64,000 nucleotides of DNA from Treponema bryantii NK4A124 (GCF_000421345.1 NZ_ATWV01000008.1:1-64000), one strand, 5' to 3'. Positions 1-10,042 are shown, numbered from the stretch's first letter. The notes: a model not told the origin generated them from the letters alone. Translations and numbers: made by a program.

Positions 1-39
1 GCGTTAGTTGTTATGATTAAATAATCCGAGAAAAAGTTG

Positions 40-215
40 TACTCTGAGTTGACGGACTTGGAGAGCCGGTGGAAGGCAGGCATTGCCTAGGGAGATTAAA
101 AAACTCGTGCGTTAGTTTTGTCAAAGCCGGCCATCGTATAACAAAGAGCGGCCTGGGGCAGGACCCCCAGTACCGCGAATAGGAGAACGGTGTTCAACGC
201 ACTCGGATTGCTCTC
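40..215 (+). ncRNA. Putative bridge (seeker) RNA of the IS110 element
   Basis: The non-coding region before the transposase folds by eye into stem-loops. One hairpin pairs CTGGGG with CCCCAG (153-170). The next has an outer stem CCG (173-175)/CGG (204-206), an internal loop, and an inner hairpin GAAC-GGT-GTTC (185-195). That shape resembles the donor-binding loop of IS110 bridge RNAs. Its left loop (179-184, ATAGGA) equals the right end of the element at 1387-1392, and its right loop contains AACGC (196-200), the complement of bases 1-5. Upstream, CATTGCCT (81-88) is the exact reverse complement of 1394-1401 in the disrupted target gene. Bridge RNAs upstream of IS110-group transposases are established; the exact ends given here are guesses. 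Confidence 0.55.
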
Positions 216-247
216 CAGTCCTCATTTTATATCAAAGGAGGACACTT

Positions 248-1336
248 ATGGAAGTGGCAGGAAACGCAGCAGGATTAGACTTGGGGAAGAAGACCTATGA
301 GATGTGTCTTATAGGTCCCAACGGAAAGGTAACAAGAACAGGCGGAAAAACTGATTTTGAAGGCTTAGATAATCTGTGTAAAAAACTGAACAAAGATGAT
401 GTCGTTGCCATCGAAGCCTGTAATCTAGCTTTTAGAATTGAACGCATAATCAGAAACAAAGTTGGTTGCCGAGTAATAATTCTAAATCCAGGTAGACTTG
501 CTATAATCTTTATGAGTACAAGAAAAACTGATAAAGAGGATTCTATGAAGCTGGCAAAATATTTGCGAAGCCATGATGAAAATGAGATGCCGATTGTTAC
601 ACCTCCAAGTGACGAAGAATGGGCAAGAAGAAAACTCTTGAGCGAATATCGTTCTTTAAAATCACTAAGAACAAAAGAAATAAACCGTCTGCACGCAATC
701 TTTGAGCACAACGGTTATACACAGTTTAAGCGAAAAGATATGTGTGTGCCTAAAAATAGAGATAATATTCTTCCCCTTCTCAAAGGGTATGAAAAAGAGG
801 AAGCAGAAAGACTTGTAGAACGACTTATTCTGATAGAAAAGCAACTAGAGTTGCTGAATCAGAAAATAAATGAAGAGACAAAGTCAGATGAGAAAGTCCA
901 GCGGCTTATGACAGTTCCTGGAGTAGGACCTATAACAGCTTTGTCTTATGTAGCTTATATTGGTGATGTAAACAGATTTGAAAATGCACATCAAGTAAGC
1001 AATTTTATAGGATTTGTTCCAAAAGTAGATCGGTCGTGTACGATAAACCGATTGGGACATATAACGAAACAGGGAAATCCGATTTTAAGATCTTTACTGG
1101 TACAAGCAGCGTGGTCAGCTACGCGGTCAAAATCAGGCGGAGCCTTAAAAGATAAATATAATTACATGGCAGTTACACGTGGTATTGGAAAAGGAAAATC
1201 TATAGTTACTGTTGCCAGAAAAATGGGGGAACTTCTTTATACACTTTTGAAAAATAATCAGGTTTATGAGCCTAGAATATCAATAACTCCTGATGCATAC
1301 ATTTCAAAACTTGCTGAAGAAGCTCTAATTTCGTGA
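248..1336 (+). CDS. IS110-family transposase (DEDD recombinase)
   Basis: This 362-residue protein has the two domains of IS110 transposases. The N-terminal RuvC-like DEDD domain shows D11 (AGLDLGKK), E56 (VAIEACN), and D95 and D98 (KTDKED). A central helical region is followed by the C-terminal Transposase_20 domain starting around residue 220 (TVPGVGP), with the conserved GNPILRSLL stretch near residue 280 that carries the serine of the family. The start follows a good Shine-Dalgarno (AAAGGAGG, 7 bases before ATG). Length is normal and the frame is open, so it is probably active. It acts on circular intermediates guided by an RNA in relatives; here that RNA would come from the region just upstream. 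Confidence 0.95.
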   Translation: MEVAGNAAGLDLGKKTYEMCLIGPNGKVTRTGGKTDFEGLDNLCKKLNKDDVVAIEACNLAFRIERIIRNKVGCRVIILNPGRLAIIFMSTRKTDKEDSMKLAKYLRSHDENEMPIVTPPSDEEWARRKLLSEYRSLKSLRTKEINRLHAIFEHNGYTQFKRKDMCVPKNRDNILPLLKGYEKEEAERLVERLILIEKQLELLNQKINEETKSDEKVQRLMTVPGVGPITALSYVAYIGDVNRFENAHQVSNFIGFVPKVDRSCTINRLGHITKQGNPILRSLLVQAAWSATRSKSGGALKDKYNYMAVTRGIGKGKSIVTVARKMGELLYTLLKNNQVYEPRISITPDAYISKLAEEALIS

Positions 1337-1361
1337 AAAAGAGGGCTGGAGAATAAAAGAA

Positions 1362-2720
1362 TCATAATTCTTTGTTGACAAAAATCATAGGAAAGGCAAT
1401 GATTCGTGTCTGGTCTGCAATATCATTAATGATTTTAACAATTTCCCAGATGCCGCTGATTTTTTCACCCAGCTCACGGATTCCAGAAATTGTAGAAACG
1501 TTGGCATCTGTAATTTCTGTCATCTTATCCAGATTAGACTGCAGGGTTTCAAAGCCGGCATTTACATTGCTTTCTGTACCCTCTGCAACTGTAGTTACAT
1601 CTGCAATTTTATCTACGATTGTACGAGTCTGGCGGTCTGTATCTTCCATGGTAGCAAGAATCTCTTTTACACCGGTAGACTGCTCAAGCGAAGTTGAAGC
1701 TGTACTCTGAGAAATTGCAGTAAGCTCATTCATAGGCTCTACCATTGTCTGGCCGATTCTTCTTATATCATCAAGAATAGAACGGAAGAGAAGAACGATC
1801 TGATTGATAAGATAAAGATTATAAGAAACCTCAGACTCAAAATCAGTTGGTACAAGACTTACTGTAAAAATATCATTCTTGATTATGTGAATCATAGAAG
1901 TCTGCAGCTTATCAGAAGAAATAAGAATACTTCTAAGGAAAGAATAAACAGAAGCAATTCCTACTGCCGCATTAATTATAAGAACGATGGCAATACGAGG
2001 CAGTTGCATTTTTCTAAGCCCCATTCCCTGATGGTCTGCCGGCAAAAAGCCTACTGTAGAAGGAACATTATTGTAGTAATAAACTACAAAAAGAAGAATC
2101 GCAATCACAAAGCCCCAGATTACAGGAACTGTACAGTAAAGTGAGAAAGTTTTCTGATAAGATACACCAAAATATTTTTTCTTATTCAGAATTTTTGAAT
2201 CGATTCCTTCTTCTACAAGCATGCATTCATATTCATTACAGATTGCCCGGGTATTGGCAAGAGCAAGAAGTCCTGCCACATAAGCACCAAGAACACAGCT
2301 GAAAAGACTTACAGCGTTAATGCTTGTATTTACCTTATAAATAAAGTGATAAGCAGCGGCAAGCATAACGGCACAAATTGCAAAATAAGCAAAGGCTTCT
2401 ATTGCTTTTCTCATAGGACACTTGTGCAGTGAAAGAAAAAGTCTTGTGCGTTCCTCTGTAGTAGTACTTTCATTTTCCCAGCGTTCTACTTCTTTGGAAA
2501 CGTTTGCAAATAAAATATGATTAGTAATTGGAGAAACACAGAACTGGGCAAATAAAACTCCAAGAATTACAATAATAATCAGTGGATAATGAGTTGAAAC
2601 TTTAAGATTCAAAATAAATACTGTATACAAAAGTAAAACTATTCCACAAAGGACATCAGGAAGATGACTTGCTCTGAGAATTCTTCTTTCCAGTGATAAA
2701 TACTTTTCGTTCTGTTTCAT
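1362..2720 (-). pseudogene. Chemoreceptor (MCP) truncated by the IS110 insertion
   Basis: The reading frame encodes about 6 membrane helices (residues 15-260) and the start of an MCP signalling domain, then ends abruptly. After IADQTRIIAF the intact neighbour (2720-4579) continues N-A-E-L-E-A, but here the frame runs into IS sequence and stops after nine foreign residues (PMIFVNKEL). The hairpin tip that contacts CheA/CheW and the return helix are therefore missing. The start codon overlaps the stop of the upstream receptor gene (TAATG), showing translational coupling as the last gene of the chemosensory operon. The missing 3' part should lie left of the window. A dominant-negative or simply unstable product is possible. 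Confidence 0.88.
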
Positions 2721-4579
2721 TATTGTACCTCTTTTGACATTGTCATGGCTTCTACGATTGCATCAACTGCAGCCTGTGCGCTTTCATCTTCACCGGTATA
2801 ATCTTCAAGATCTTCAGGCTGAAGATTTTTAAGGTTAGTAGAGATAAGACAGAGATTCTGAGCAGAATCGCTGATTTTCTGAGTTGAACCAGAGAAACTT
2901 TCTGCGGCTTCTGAAATCTGTCGCAGAGTAATTACTATCTGTGCGAAAGAAGCTGTCTGCTGCTCGATAATCTTTTTGATATCCTCAGAAGCATAATTCA
3001 TTGTTTCAGAAGATATCTTAAGTTCCTCAAACCTTGTTTTCAAATCATTTATAATCTGGTTTCCATCCAGAATCTTTTCACTTCCGTTCTGAGAAGCTGC
3101 AAGAAGTTCATCAGAAGAATGCTGAATTTCAATAATTCGTTTACGGATTTCTTCTGTAGACTGAATTGTATTATTTGTAAGGCGGCGGATTTCGTTTGCT
3201 ACCAGAGCAAAGTTTTCACCAACATCGCCGGCACTTGAGGCTTCAAGCTCTGCATTAAAGGCAATAATGTTTGTCTGGTCTGCAATGCCATTGATGATTC
3301 TTGCAATATCCGAAATACCTGAAACCTTTTCTGTAAGAACCTTAATACCTTCTACGGTTACATCGTTAGCACGTCTGATTTCTTCAAGCTTATGCATATT
3401 CTGCTTGAGGATATCAAAACCTTCATTGATATTATCTGTAGTACGGCTTGCAACAAGTGAAACCTCACCTATCTTTTCGGCAATGCTCTTTGAAAGTGTA
3501 TCAGACTCTTCCATAGCAGAAAGCAGCTCTTTTACTCCGGAATTCTGTTCAAGAGAAGTAACTGCCGTTTCGCGGGAAATAACAGAAAGCTCATTGCTGG
3601 ATTCTACAACCGACATACTTATGCGCTGACTTTCCTTTAAGATTTTCTGCAGAATTTCTACGATTGTATTAATGAGATAAACATTAAACATAAACTCGTT
3701 CGAAAGGTCTGTATTTGCAGCCTTTACCTTATGCAGGTTTTCTTTATTAATTCCGGACATCAAATCGTGCATATTGTTTATAGAGCGCATCATACGCTTA
3801 AAGAGAGATGTAGAAAAAAGATAATAAAGAATAATGCTTAAAGAGCCTACCAATATGAGTCTAAAGAAAACAATGTTTGAACTTGTATAGGAGGTGTAGG
3901 TTCTCCATGCAAGAACAAAAATAAGGGCTCCAAGAATCAGAATAGGAGCAAAGATATGAAGTATAGTTATAACGGTTGAAGTAAGTCCAAAGTAATGTCT
4001 CTTTTCAACCTCTTCCCGTGCAATACCTTTTCTCACAATTGCAGAGGCATGCTTTGAACAGATTTTCTGAGAGACATCTGTAACTGCATATACCGAAACA
4101 AAGTAAGCCCCTACATACAACATACAAGAACTTAGAATTACTGAATTTAAATTAAGGGCACCTATGTTTTTATAAAAGGCAAGCCAGACAGCTCCGGTAG
4201 TCATAAAAAGAGCAAAAACAACGCCACCGATTCTTCCCGGCATAATCATAAGCTGCTTCATAAGTCTGGTACGTTCTTTTTCTGTAGTTTCATACAGATA
4301 AAAAGAAGTAACATCTTCTGTTATTCCCTGTGTTATCAGCATATTTAACATACCAAGAAATAAGAGATGCAGGCCAATACAAATAACAAGGCCCAGGATA
4401 ATGATTTGCGTATACTTCGCTAAACGCGTATTTTCCCAGGCAATTGCAATACAGCCAGCCATTGTCAGTATTTCTGCAAGCACCACTGGAAATACCAGTT
4501 TTGAAAAGACTTCATTGCCAAAATGAACGTCTTTTTCCGAAGCCTTTTTTAAGTTGATAAACTTTTCTTTTAGACTCAT
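2720..4579 (-). CDS. Methyl-accepting chemotaxis protein with 6-TM sensory region
   Basis: The chemoreceptor has six predicted membrane helices (about residues 25-290) without a large periplasmic domain, then a long helical MCP signalling domain (about 330-590). The tip region is recognisable (ADQTNIIAFNAELEA, then GENFALVANEIRRL) but diverges from flagellar-type receptors, where AIEAARAGE is usual. This fits a receptor for an alternative chemosensory array. The start at 4579 (MSLKEKF) is chosen because TAGGAG lies directly before it; the frame is open 14 codons further but without a ribosome site. The RBS overlaps the stop of the upstream cyclase gene. It is paralogous to the truncated receptor next to it. 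Confidence 0.9.
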   Translation of the reverse strand: MSLKEKFINLKKASEKDVHFGNEVFSKLVFPVVLAEILTMAGCIAIAWENTRLAKYTQIIILGLVICIGLHLLFLGMLNMLITQGITEDVTSFYLYETTEKERTRLMKQLMIMPGRIGGVVFALFMTTGAVWLAFYKNIGALNLNSVILSSCMLYVGAYFVSVYAVTDVSQKICSKHASAIVRKGIAREEVEKRHYFGLTSTVITILHIFAPILILGALIFVLAWRTYTSYTSSNIVFFRLILVGSLSIILYYLFSTSLFKRMMRSINNMHDLMSGINKENLHKVKAANTDLSNEFMFNVYLINTIVEILQKILKESQRISMSVVESSNELSVISRETAVTSLEQNSGVKELLSAMEESDTLSKSIAEKIGEVSLVASRTTDNINEGFDILKQNMHKLEEIRRANDVTVEGIKVLTEKVSGISDIARIINGIADQTNIIAFNAELEASSAGDVGENFALVANEIRRLTNNTIQSTEEIRKRIIEIQHSSDELLAASQNGSEKILDGNQIINDLKTRFEELKISSETMNYASEDIKKIIEQQTASFAQIVITLRQISEAAESFSGSTQKISDSAQNLCLISTNLKNLQPEDLEDYTGEDESAQAAVDAIVEAMTMSKEVQ

Positions 4580-4587
4580 ATTAACTC

Positions 4588-6522
4588 CTATTTTGATGTG
4601 AGTGTAATCGCACCATCCCAATTATCCGGTTTATTTACTGCAAATTCTCTGCAGCGTTCAAGCATAAGTTTCGCAGTTTTATCCTGAGGCAAAAGTTTTA
4701 CAGATGTCTCAAAATAAGGAATTGCAAGACTAAATGCTCCTTCGTTATATGACTTAAAGCCCTTTTCGTATGCCTCAACAAAGTCTGCAGGCAAAGGCTT
4801 TTCATCTACCCTGTAAATGAATACAGCTTCTTTTTTACCCTTTACTTTTACTGAATCCAGAAGCAGAAGATTCAATGAATCATCTTCCCCTATCTCTTCA
4901 CGAACAGCACCAGAAATTACAATCTTGGCACCGTAAATCTTGGTAAGTCCTTCCAGACGGGAAGCAAGGTTTACTGTATCACCGATTACTGTATAGTTTG
5001 TTTTATCGGCACTACCAATCTGTCCAACAATTACTTCTCCGTAATGAATACCAATACCAATATCAAGCTTTATTCCTTCCGGGAACTTAAGCTTTTCACA
5101 TGGAATTTCAGCCAGCTGTGCATACATTTCTGTTGCTGCCTGCACCGCCCTCTTTGCATTATCGTTATAGCTGATTGGTGCACCAAAGAGAACCATAATT
5201 GCATCGCCGATAAACTTATCTACAGTTCCGCCGTATTTTTTTACAATATCTACCATGTGGGTAAAATATGTATTCAAAAAGTTTACGACATCTTCCGCTT
5301 TATTTATTTCACTTATGGAAGTAAAGTTTCGGATATCGCACATAAGTACAACGACATTTCTTTTTTCGTTATTATTGTTCAGCTCTCTTTCTTCATCTGA
5401 ATTCAAAAAGTCGTTAATAACTTCTTCCGGTACAAATTTTGAAAAGGCTGTACGCAGTTTTGATTCCTGCAGGGCAAGCTCCGACCGCTGCAAAGACTCC
5501 TGCAATATATCTGCAAGAGAAGGCAGAATAAACTCTATGGAAGACTGCACCTTGTAATTAAAAATCTTTTTGCGGCAGGAAGCCAGATGCAAGGTTCCGA
5601 CAAAACCGTTTTTATTTTTTATTGTAAAGGCACGGTAAGACTCAAACTTTTTGTCTGAAGGAGCAGAAAGAACTATATTTTCGTAATTTTTTTCTTCATA
5701 AGTAATTGTATGATTTTTCTTTGCCTGCTGCTCGTATTCAACCTTACAGATATTCCAGAATTCATCAACTACAGGAACTTCAAAAAACTCTGTACCAGTC
5801 ATAAAGACTTTTGCCGGCTGATTGTCCAGAATAAGGGCCGCAATATCATAAGAGCAGGCACTGTAAATTAAAACAAAAATCTGTTCTACAAGAGTATTCA
5901 GATCTTTTACATCATCATAAAGCCTTATGATATTTTTTGTCATATTCAGGAAGAAGCTGCTTTTCTGCAGGGCCTGTACCATCCATGATGCGAGAACCTC
6001 TTCCTGGACTTCTTTTTCAGAAACTGCTTCTTTCTTAGAAGACTCTATATCTTTTTCAAAAAATTCTTCAGATGTAACATATTTATAATCAATAAGTTCT
6101 TCTGCAGTTTTTACCAGATAATCTATATTCTCATTATTTATCAGTACAACCCGATTTGCTTCCATTGAGCTGATCCAGAAATCAAAAACAGAATCATCTG
6201 CAGAAATAAGAATAAATGGAATTGCATCTCTGTTTGAACCAGTTTTCAAGATTTTGCATAATTCAATTCCACCAATCTTTGCAAGGTTATTATCTGAAAT
6301 AATGAGATTTGGAGACTGGACAATAACTTTCTTCAACAAAGTATAGCCGTCTTCAAAAAGTTCAACCTCAAAGCCCTTTTCTGCAAGAGCCGAAGTTATC
6401 ATCTTTGCGAGAATCTTTGAAGGCTCTGCCAGATAAATCAAAGGCTTTACAGATACTTCTGCTGATGCAGTTGCTGCGGCTGTTGACGTGACAGAGTTTT
6501 TTTCTTTTTTACTTTTACTCAT
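4588..6522 (-). CDS. Receiver-GAF-like class III adenylyl cyclase
   Basis: Three parts are visible. Residues 27-140 resemble a response-regulator receiver with the phospho-acceptor position kept (D77, LIISDNN) but the acidic pair (AEPS) and the conserved lysine poorly preserved. Residues 180-345 look like a GAF-type domain followed by a helix (a judgement from pattern). Residues 388-575 are a class III nucleotidyl cyclase with metal aspartates D396 and D440, the adenine-selecting pair K436 and D515, and N518/R522, so ATP is the expected substrate. A short TPR-like tail follows. The start overlaps cheA by 8 bases. Lying between cheA and the receptors, it is the likely output of this chemosensory system, making cAMP in response to CheA. 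Confidence 0.9.
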   Translation of the reverse strand: MSKSKKEKNSVTSTAAATASAEVSVKPLIYLAEPSKILAKMITSALAEKGFEVELFEDGYTLLKKVIVQSPNLIISDNNLAKIGGIELCKILKTGSNRDAIPFILISADDSVFDFWISSMEANRVVLINNENIDYLVKTAEELIDYKYVTSEEFFEKDIESSKKEAVSEKEVQEEVLASWMVQALQKSSFFLNMTKNIIRLYDDVKDLNTLVEQIFVLIYSACSYDIAALILDNQPAKVFMTGTEFFEVPVVDEFWNICKVEYEQQAKKNHTITYEEKNYENIVLSAPSDKKFESYRAFTIKNKNGFVGTLHLASCRKKIFNYKVQSSIEFILPSLADILQESLQRSELALQESKLRTAFSKFVPEEVINDFLNSDEERELNNNNEKRNVVVLMCDIRNFTSISEINKAEDVVNFLNTYFTHMVDIVKKYGGTVDKFIGDAIMVLFGAPISYNDNAKRAVQAATEMYAQLAEIPCEKLKFPEGIKLDIGIGIHYGEVIVGQIGSADKTNYTVIGDTVNLASRLEGLTKIYGAKIVISGAVREEIGEDDSLNLLLLDSVKVKGKKEAVFIYRVDEKPLPADFVEAYEKGFKSYNEGAFSLAIPYFETSVKLLPQDKTAKLMLERCREFAVNKPDNWDGAITLTSK

Positions 6523-8632
6523 GCAGCAGCTCCTTTACCTTTGCAGTAAGGCTTTCTCGTTCAAAGTCAGATTTAACGATATAGCCCTGGGCACCAAGAT
6601 TTCTTGCCTTTTCCAGAGTATCGCTTTCGAATACAGAGGAAACCATAATAACCGGAATATTTTTAAGTTCATCTTTGTGACGCATATTATGAAGAAGAAC
6701 AAAACCGTCCATACGAGGCATCTTTACATCAGTTACAACCAGGTCAAACTTGTACTGCTTCATTTTTTCAAGGGCATCAATTCCATCTACTGCAGTTGAA
6801 ACATTATAGTTTTCTGCCTCAAGAATAATCTGCTCAATATGACGGGTTGTATGCGAATCATCTACAATGAGAATAGAATGAATCTTTGGCATCTTGTGAA
6901 CTTCAAGATTTTTAATTTCATAAACATTAACAACCCTGAAGCGGCGGATAGTATCAGGAATATTCAAAACCGGAATAATACGGTAGTTTTCATCAAATAC
7001 AACTCCCTGAAGTGCATTGAAGTCCTTGAGCAGAGGAGGAACCGGTTTAATTACAACTGTTCCGTAATGCAGAATCTTATCCACCATAATTCCTATTTTC
7101 TTATTCAGATATTCAAGAATTACTACAGAAATTTCGGTCTTTGTATTAATCTGCTTTTTGGAATTAGGATTGATGATGTCAAAGTCAAAGAGAGGAACCA
7201 GCTCGTTGTGAACATTCAGAACAGGTCCATGCTGCAGCTGTAAAAAGTCATTTCTGTTTACAGTAAGAATCTCTTTGATATAGTGAGAAAGAATAAGATA
7301 TGAGTTGTCAGAAACCGTTACAAAAAGACCGTCCTGGGTTGCAAGAGAAGCAGGAAGAGAAAGTTCAAAAGTTGTTCCCTTGTTGAGTTCGGTATAAACG
7401 GTAATCTTTCCTTTAAGTTTATCCATTTCGGTGCGGACAACATCCAGACCTATTCCGCGGCCGGAAAGTTCTGTCTGTTCATCTTTTGTAGAAAAGCCGG
7501 ATGTAAAAATAAACTGCAGTAAATCTGTATCGTCTGCCGAAAGAATTTCTGCTTCCCGATCCGGGAAGAGTCGCAGTGCCTTGGCACGGATTTTTTCATA
7601 ATCGATACCGTGTCCATCATCCTTTACGTTTACAAAAATGCGGTTAGAAACCTGGCTTACAGAAATAGAAATTGTTCCCTTTTCAGGCTTACCAAGCTTT
7701 TTACGTTCTTCTTTTGTTTCAATTCCATGATCAATTGAGTTACGAACCAGGTGAATGAGAATTGCCGGAAGCTTTTCGAGAATGAATTTATCAATTGTAA
7801 TTTCTGACTGAGGAATATCGAAGTCTATATTCTTACCGGTCTTAAGAGCTTCGGCAACAATTGAGCGCTTTATAGGACGCAGAATCATGTCGAAAGGAAG
7901 CATTCGAAGGGCGATGATATTTTTCTGAATATCTACACTCTGATTTTCGAGTACAGAAATATTTTCTGAAAGCTCCTGGAACTCCTGGAATTCTGAAGCT
8001 TCGCTTTTATCCTTTAAGACTTCAATTTCGTTCTTAAGCTTTATCTGTCGCATTATAAGCTTATCGAGAGACTGAAGGATTGAATCAATCTGGGAAATCT
8101 GAACCTTGATGGTCTGGGAATCGTGGAAGAAATCTGAATTTTCTTCCTGGATTTTATCATCCTGATTTTTTTCTTCTTCATCAGCGGCAGCCTTATCCTC
8201 TTCAGACATTTCTTTGTCAGAAGTAAAATCAGTAATAAAGTTTTCATCTTCCAGAGCCTGATCTATATTTTTAAGCACATCTTCGTACTGTTCAAAAGTA
8301 CCGTCGCTGCCATCTTCTATATCATCTATAACCTTATGAATAAGGTTTGTTACGCCCATTAAAAGCTGAATTAATTTATTTGAAATTTCTGTCTGATTAT
8401 TCTGAACATTTTTAAAAACTGTTTCCAGATGATTTATGACCTTTTCAATCTGGACATATTCCATCATGCGGGAAGAGCCTTTGAGGGTATGCAGAAGTCT
8501 CAGAATTTCATTGAGGCACTGGCCATTACGTTTTTCTTTTGTTGCCTGAATTGCAACATCATCAAGAGAGTCTAATATCTCGCGAGCTTCGGAAATGTAA
8601 TCTGTCTTGAACAAGTTTTTATCCAGATTCAT
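6515..8632 (-). CDS. cheA: CheA-type histidine kinase with C-terminal receiver
   Basis: The 705-residue hybrid kinase begins with an Hpt domain (H48 in LHTLKGSSRMM). An acidic low-complexity linker (about 140-170) follows where a CheY-binding P2 domain would normally sit; no P2 is evident. Then come the dimerisation helices, the ATPase domain (N box VRNSIDHG; G boxes DDGHGI and GRGIGLDVV), a CheW-like coupling domain (about 435-560), and a complete receiver (583-705) with D591/D592, D635 and K687. A receiver on CheA is typical of non-flagellar systems (Frz, Pil, Wsp-like), where it may act as phosphate sink or output. The start follows directly on the cheR stop (TAAATG), with GGAGG inside the cheR end. 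Confidence 0.95.
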   Translation of the reverse strand: MNLDKNLFKTDYISEAREILDSLDDVAIQATKEKRNGQCLNEILRLLHTLKGSSRMMEYVQIEKVINHLETVFKNVQNNQTEISNKLIQLLMGVTNLIHKVIDDIEDGSDGTFEQYEDVLKNIDQALEDENFITDFTSDKEMSEEDKAAADEEEKNQDDKIQEENSDFFHDSQTIKVQISQIDSILQSLDKLIMRQIKLKNEIEVLKDKSEASEFQEFQELSENISVLENQSVDIQKNIIALRMLPFDMILRPIKRSIVAEALKTGKNIDFDIPQSEITIDKFILEKLPAILIHLVRNSIDHGIETKEERKKLGKPEKGTISISVSQVSNRIFVNVKDDGHGIDYEKIRAKALRLFPDREAEILSADDTDLLQFIFTSGFSTKDEQTELSGRGIGLDVVRTEMDKLKGKITVYTELNKGTTFELSLPASLATQDGLFVTVSDNSYLILSHYIKEILTVNRNDFLQLQHGPVLNVHNELVPLFDFDIINPNSKKQINTKTEISVVILEYLNKKIGIMVDKILHYGTVVIKPVPPLLKDFNALQGVVFDENYRIIPVLNIPDTIRRFRVVNVYEIKNLEVHKMPKIHSILIVDDSHTTRHIEQIILEAENYNVSTAVDGIDALEKMKQYKFDLVVTDVKMPRMDGFVLLHNMRHKDELKNIPVIMVSSVFESDTLEKARNLGAQGYIVKSDFERESLTAKVKELLHE

Positions 8633-10039
8633 TTATCGTCCTCCTCCCGTAGAAAATGTTTCGCAAAGCGAATATATGTATGACGGACTAAATTCGTCCA
8701 GAGTAAAATCATAAGGCACACTTCCTGCCTGTCCCTGCTTTCCAAAATCAGCAATAAGAGACTTACATTTTGAAAAGCAGTTCTGAGCAGTTTCGTCCCG
8801 TCCCATATCACGCAGCACCATTCCATGATAGAAAAAGGCCGGCCAGAAATCCGGGCAAATACTTTCGGCAGAAGCAAAAAGAGTTTCGGCAGCAGCACGA
8901 TTGTCTGCATGATATTCTACATAGCCCTGCATAAAATAGGCATACTTTTTTGTATCGGCTCCGCTGATTGCCTGGACAAGAGTTCGGGCTTTGTCAAAAT
9001 CACCTCGGTTTATTTCTGTGCAAACTTCTTCATAAGTTTTTTTAGCATCAAAGGCTGGTGCAGCGACAGAGATTTTTTCCGGCTCCTGAGGTTTTCTTTC
9101 TTCGGTGAATTTCTGAAGCTTTACCTTCTCTACTTCCAGACGCAGCTTTTCTTTTTTCTTTGCATGTTCTTTTTCTTTAAGGCTGACTTCTGAAGGAGTA
9201 ACAACTGCATTAGATTTTGAAGACGCCGAATCTTTTACAAAATAGTAAACACTTTCGTAATTTGTTTTATAAAGTTCTTTTGGAATTACAGTATGATCAA
9301 TTGAACCAATCTCGTTCATTGAAAATAAAAGCATTCCCTGATTTTTTAAGCGCTGCGTTATTTTCTTTGTAACATTAATTCTTGTTTCTTTATCAAAATA
9401 AATAAAGACATTACGCATAAAAATAATGTCTGCATTTTCAAAGAAAGGCAGTGAAGAAAGCTCGCTCTGAATCAGATTAAACTTAAAGGCGTGAATGCTG
9501 TTTATAAAATCCTTATGAAAAAGCAGACTACCTTCTGTTTTTGTATAATATGGTTCCAGGAGTTTATGATATTTTTTTCCATCACTTCGAAGCGAAAAAT
9601 CTGAATAGTGGCCGGCCTTAAAAAAAGCAAGGGCATCATCATCAATATCAGATGCATAAATTGTGAGATTTACATTCATGGAACGGGCAAGAGCTAAAAG
9701 CGAAAGCGGCTCCTCTCCTGTTGAACAGCAGCAGGTCCAGATTGTAAGATTCTTTCCTGCGAACTTTGGAAATACTTCCTTCTTCAAAAAGTCGAACTGT
9801 TTTTCTTCCCGGAAAAAGTAAGTTTCGTTAACAGTAACAAGATTAATTACTGCATCAAAGTCCGGAGTATGCGGCGCAAGATTCCTGCAGAATTCCTCCG
9901 GTCTCATACCGCGTGCTTTTGCCTCTTTTTCAATATGAGCTTGTAAAGCAGGCAGCTGCGACTCCGCCACATATATTCCAGAATAGACGAGTATCTTGGA
10001 CTTTATCTGCTCAAGCAGTTCGTTGACCACTCTCTCCAT
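8633..10039 (-). CDS. cheR: CheR methyltransferase with C-terminal TPR-like region
   Basis: This protein methylates glutamates on chemoreceptors using S-adenosylmethionine. The N-terminal helical CheR domain is followed by the methyltransferase domain, with TVNETYFFRE (about residue 70) and the SAM-binding CCSTGEEPLS (about 105). After a charged linker (about 280-330), the region from about 335 to 440 looks like tetratricopeptide helices, as in CheR proteins of alternative chemosensory clusters. The frame can be extended one codon to a TTG, but the ATG at 10039 has GAGGAG seven bases upstream and is preferred. It lies between cheB and cheA in the coupled operon. Confidence 0.93.
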   Translation of the reverse strand: MERVVNELLEQIKSKILVYSGIYVAESQLPALQAHIEKEAKARGMRPEEFCRNLAPHTPDFDAVINLVTVNETYFFREEKQFDFLKKEVFPKFAGKNLTIWTCCCSTGEEPLSLLALARSMNVNLTIYASDIDDDALAFFKAGHYSDFSLRSDGKKYHKLLEPYYTKTEGSLLFHKDFINSIHAFKFNLIQSELSSLPFFENADIIFMRNVFIYFDKETRINVTKKITQRLKNQGMLLFSMNEIGSIDHTVIPKELYKTNYESVYYFVKDSASSKSNAVVTPSEVSLKEKEHAKKKEKLRLEVEKVKLQKFTEERKPQEPEKISVAAPAFDAKKTYEEVCTEINRGDFDKARTLVQAISGADTKKYAYFMQGYVEYHADNRAAAETLFASAESICPDFWPAFFYHGMVLRDMGRDETAQNCFSKCKSLIADFGKQGQAGSVPYDFTLDEFSPSYIYSLCETFSTGGGR

Positions 10040-10042
10040 CAA

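Larger units (their letters stand above)
1..1393 (+). mobile_element. IS110-family insertion sequence
   Basis: A transposase gene of IS110 type (248-1336) sits between a structured non-coding left part (about 1-247) and a short right end. The right boundary is placed at about 1391-1393, because from 1392 or 1394 onward the sequence is chemoreceptor gene read on the minus strand, broken inside the conserved ADQT-x-IIAF-N segment. The left end is not resolved; a possible donor-guide match to bases 1-5 suggests it lies within a few bases of the window start. There are no terminal inverted repeats or target duplication visible, as is usual for IS110 elements. Total size about 1.4 kb fits the family. 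Confidence 0.85.
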
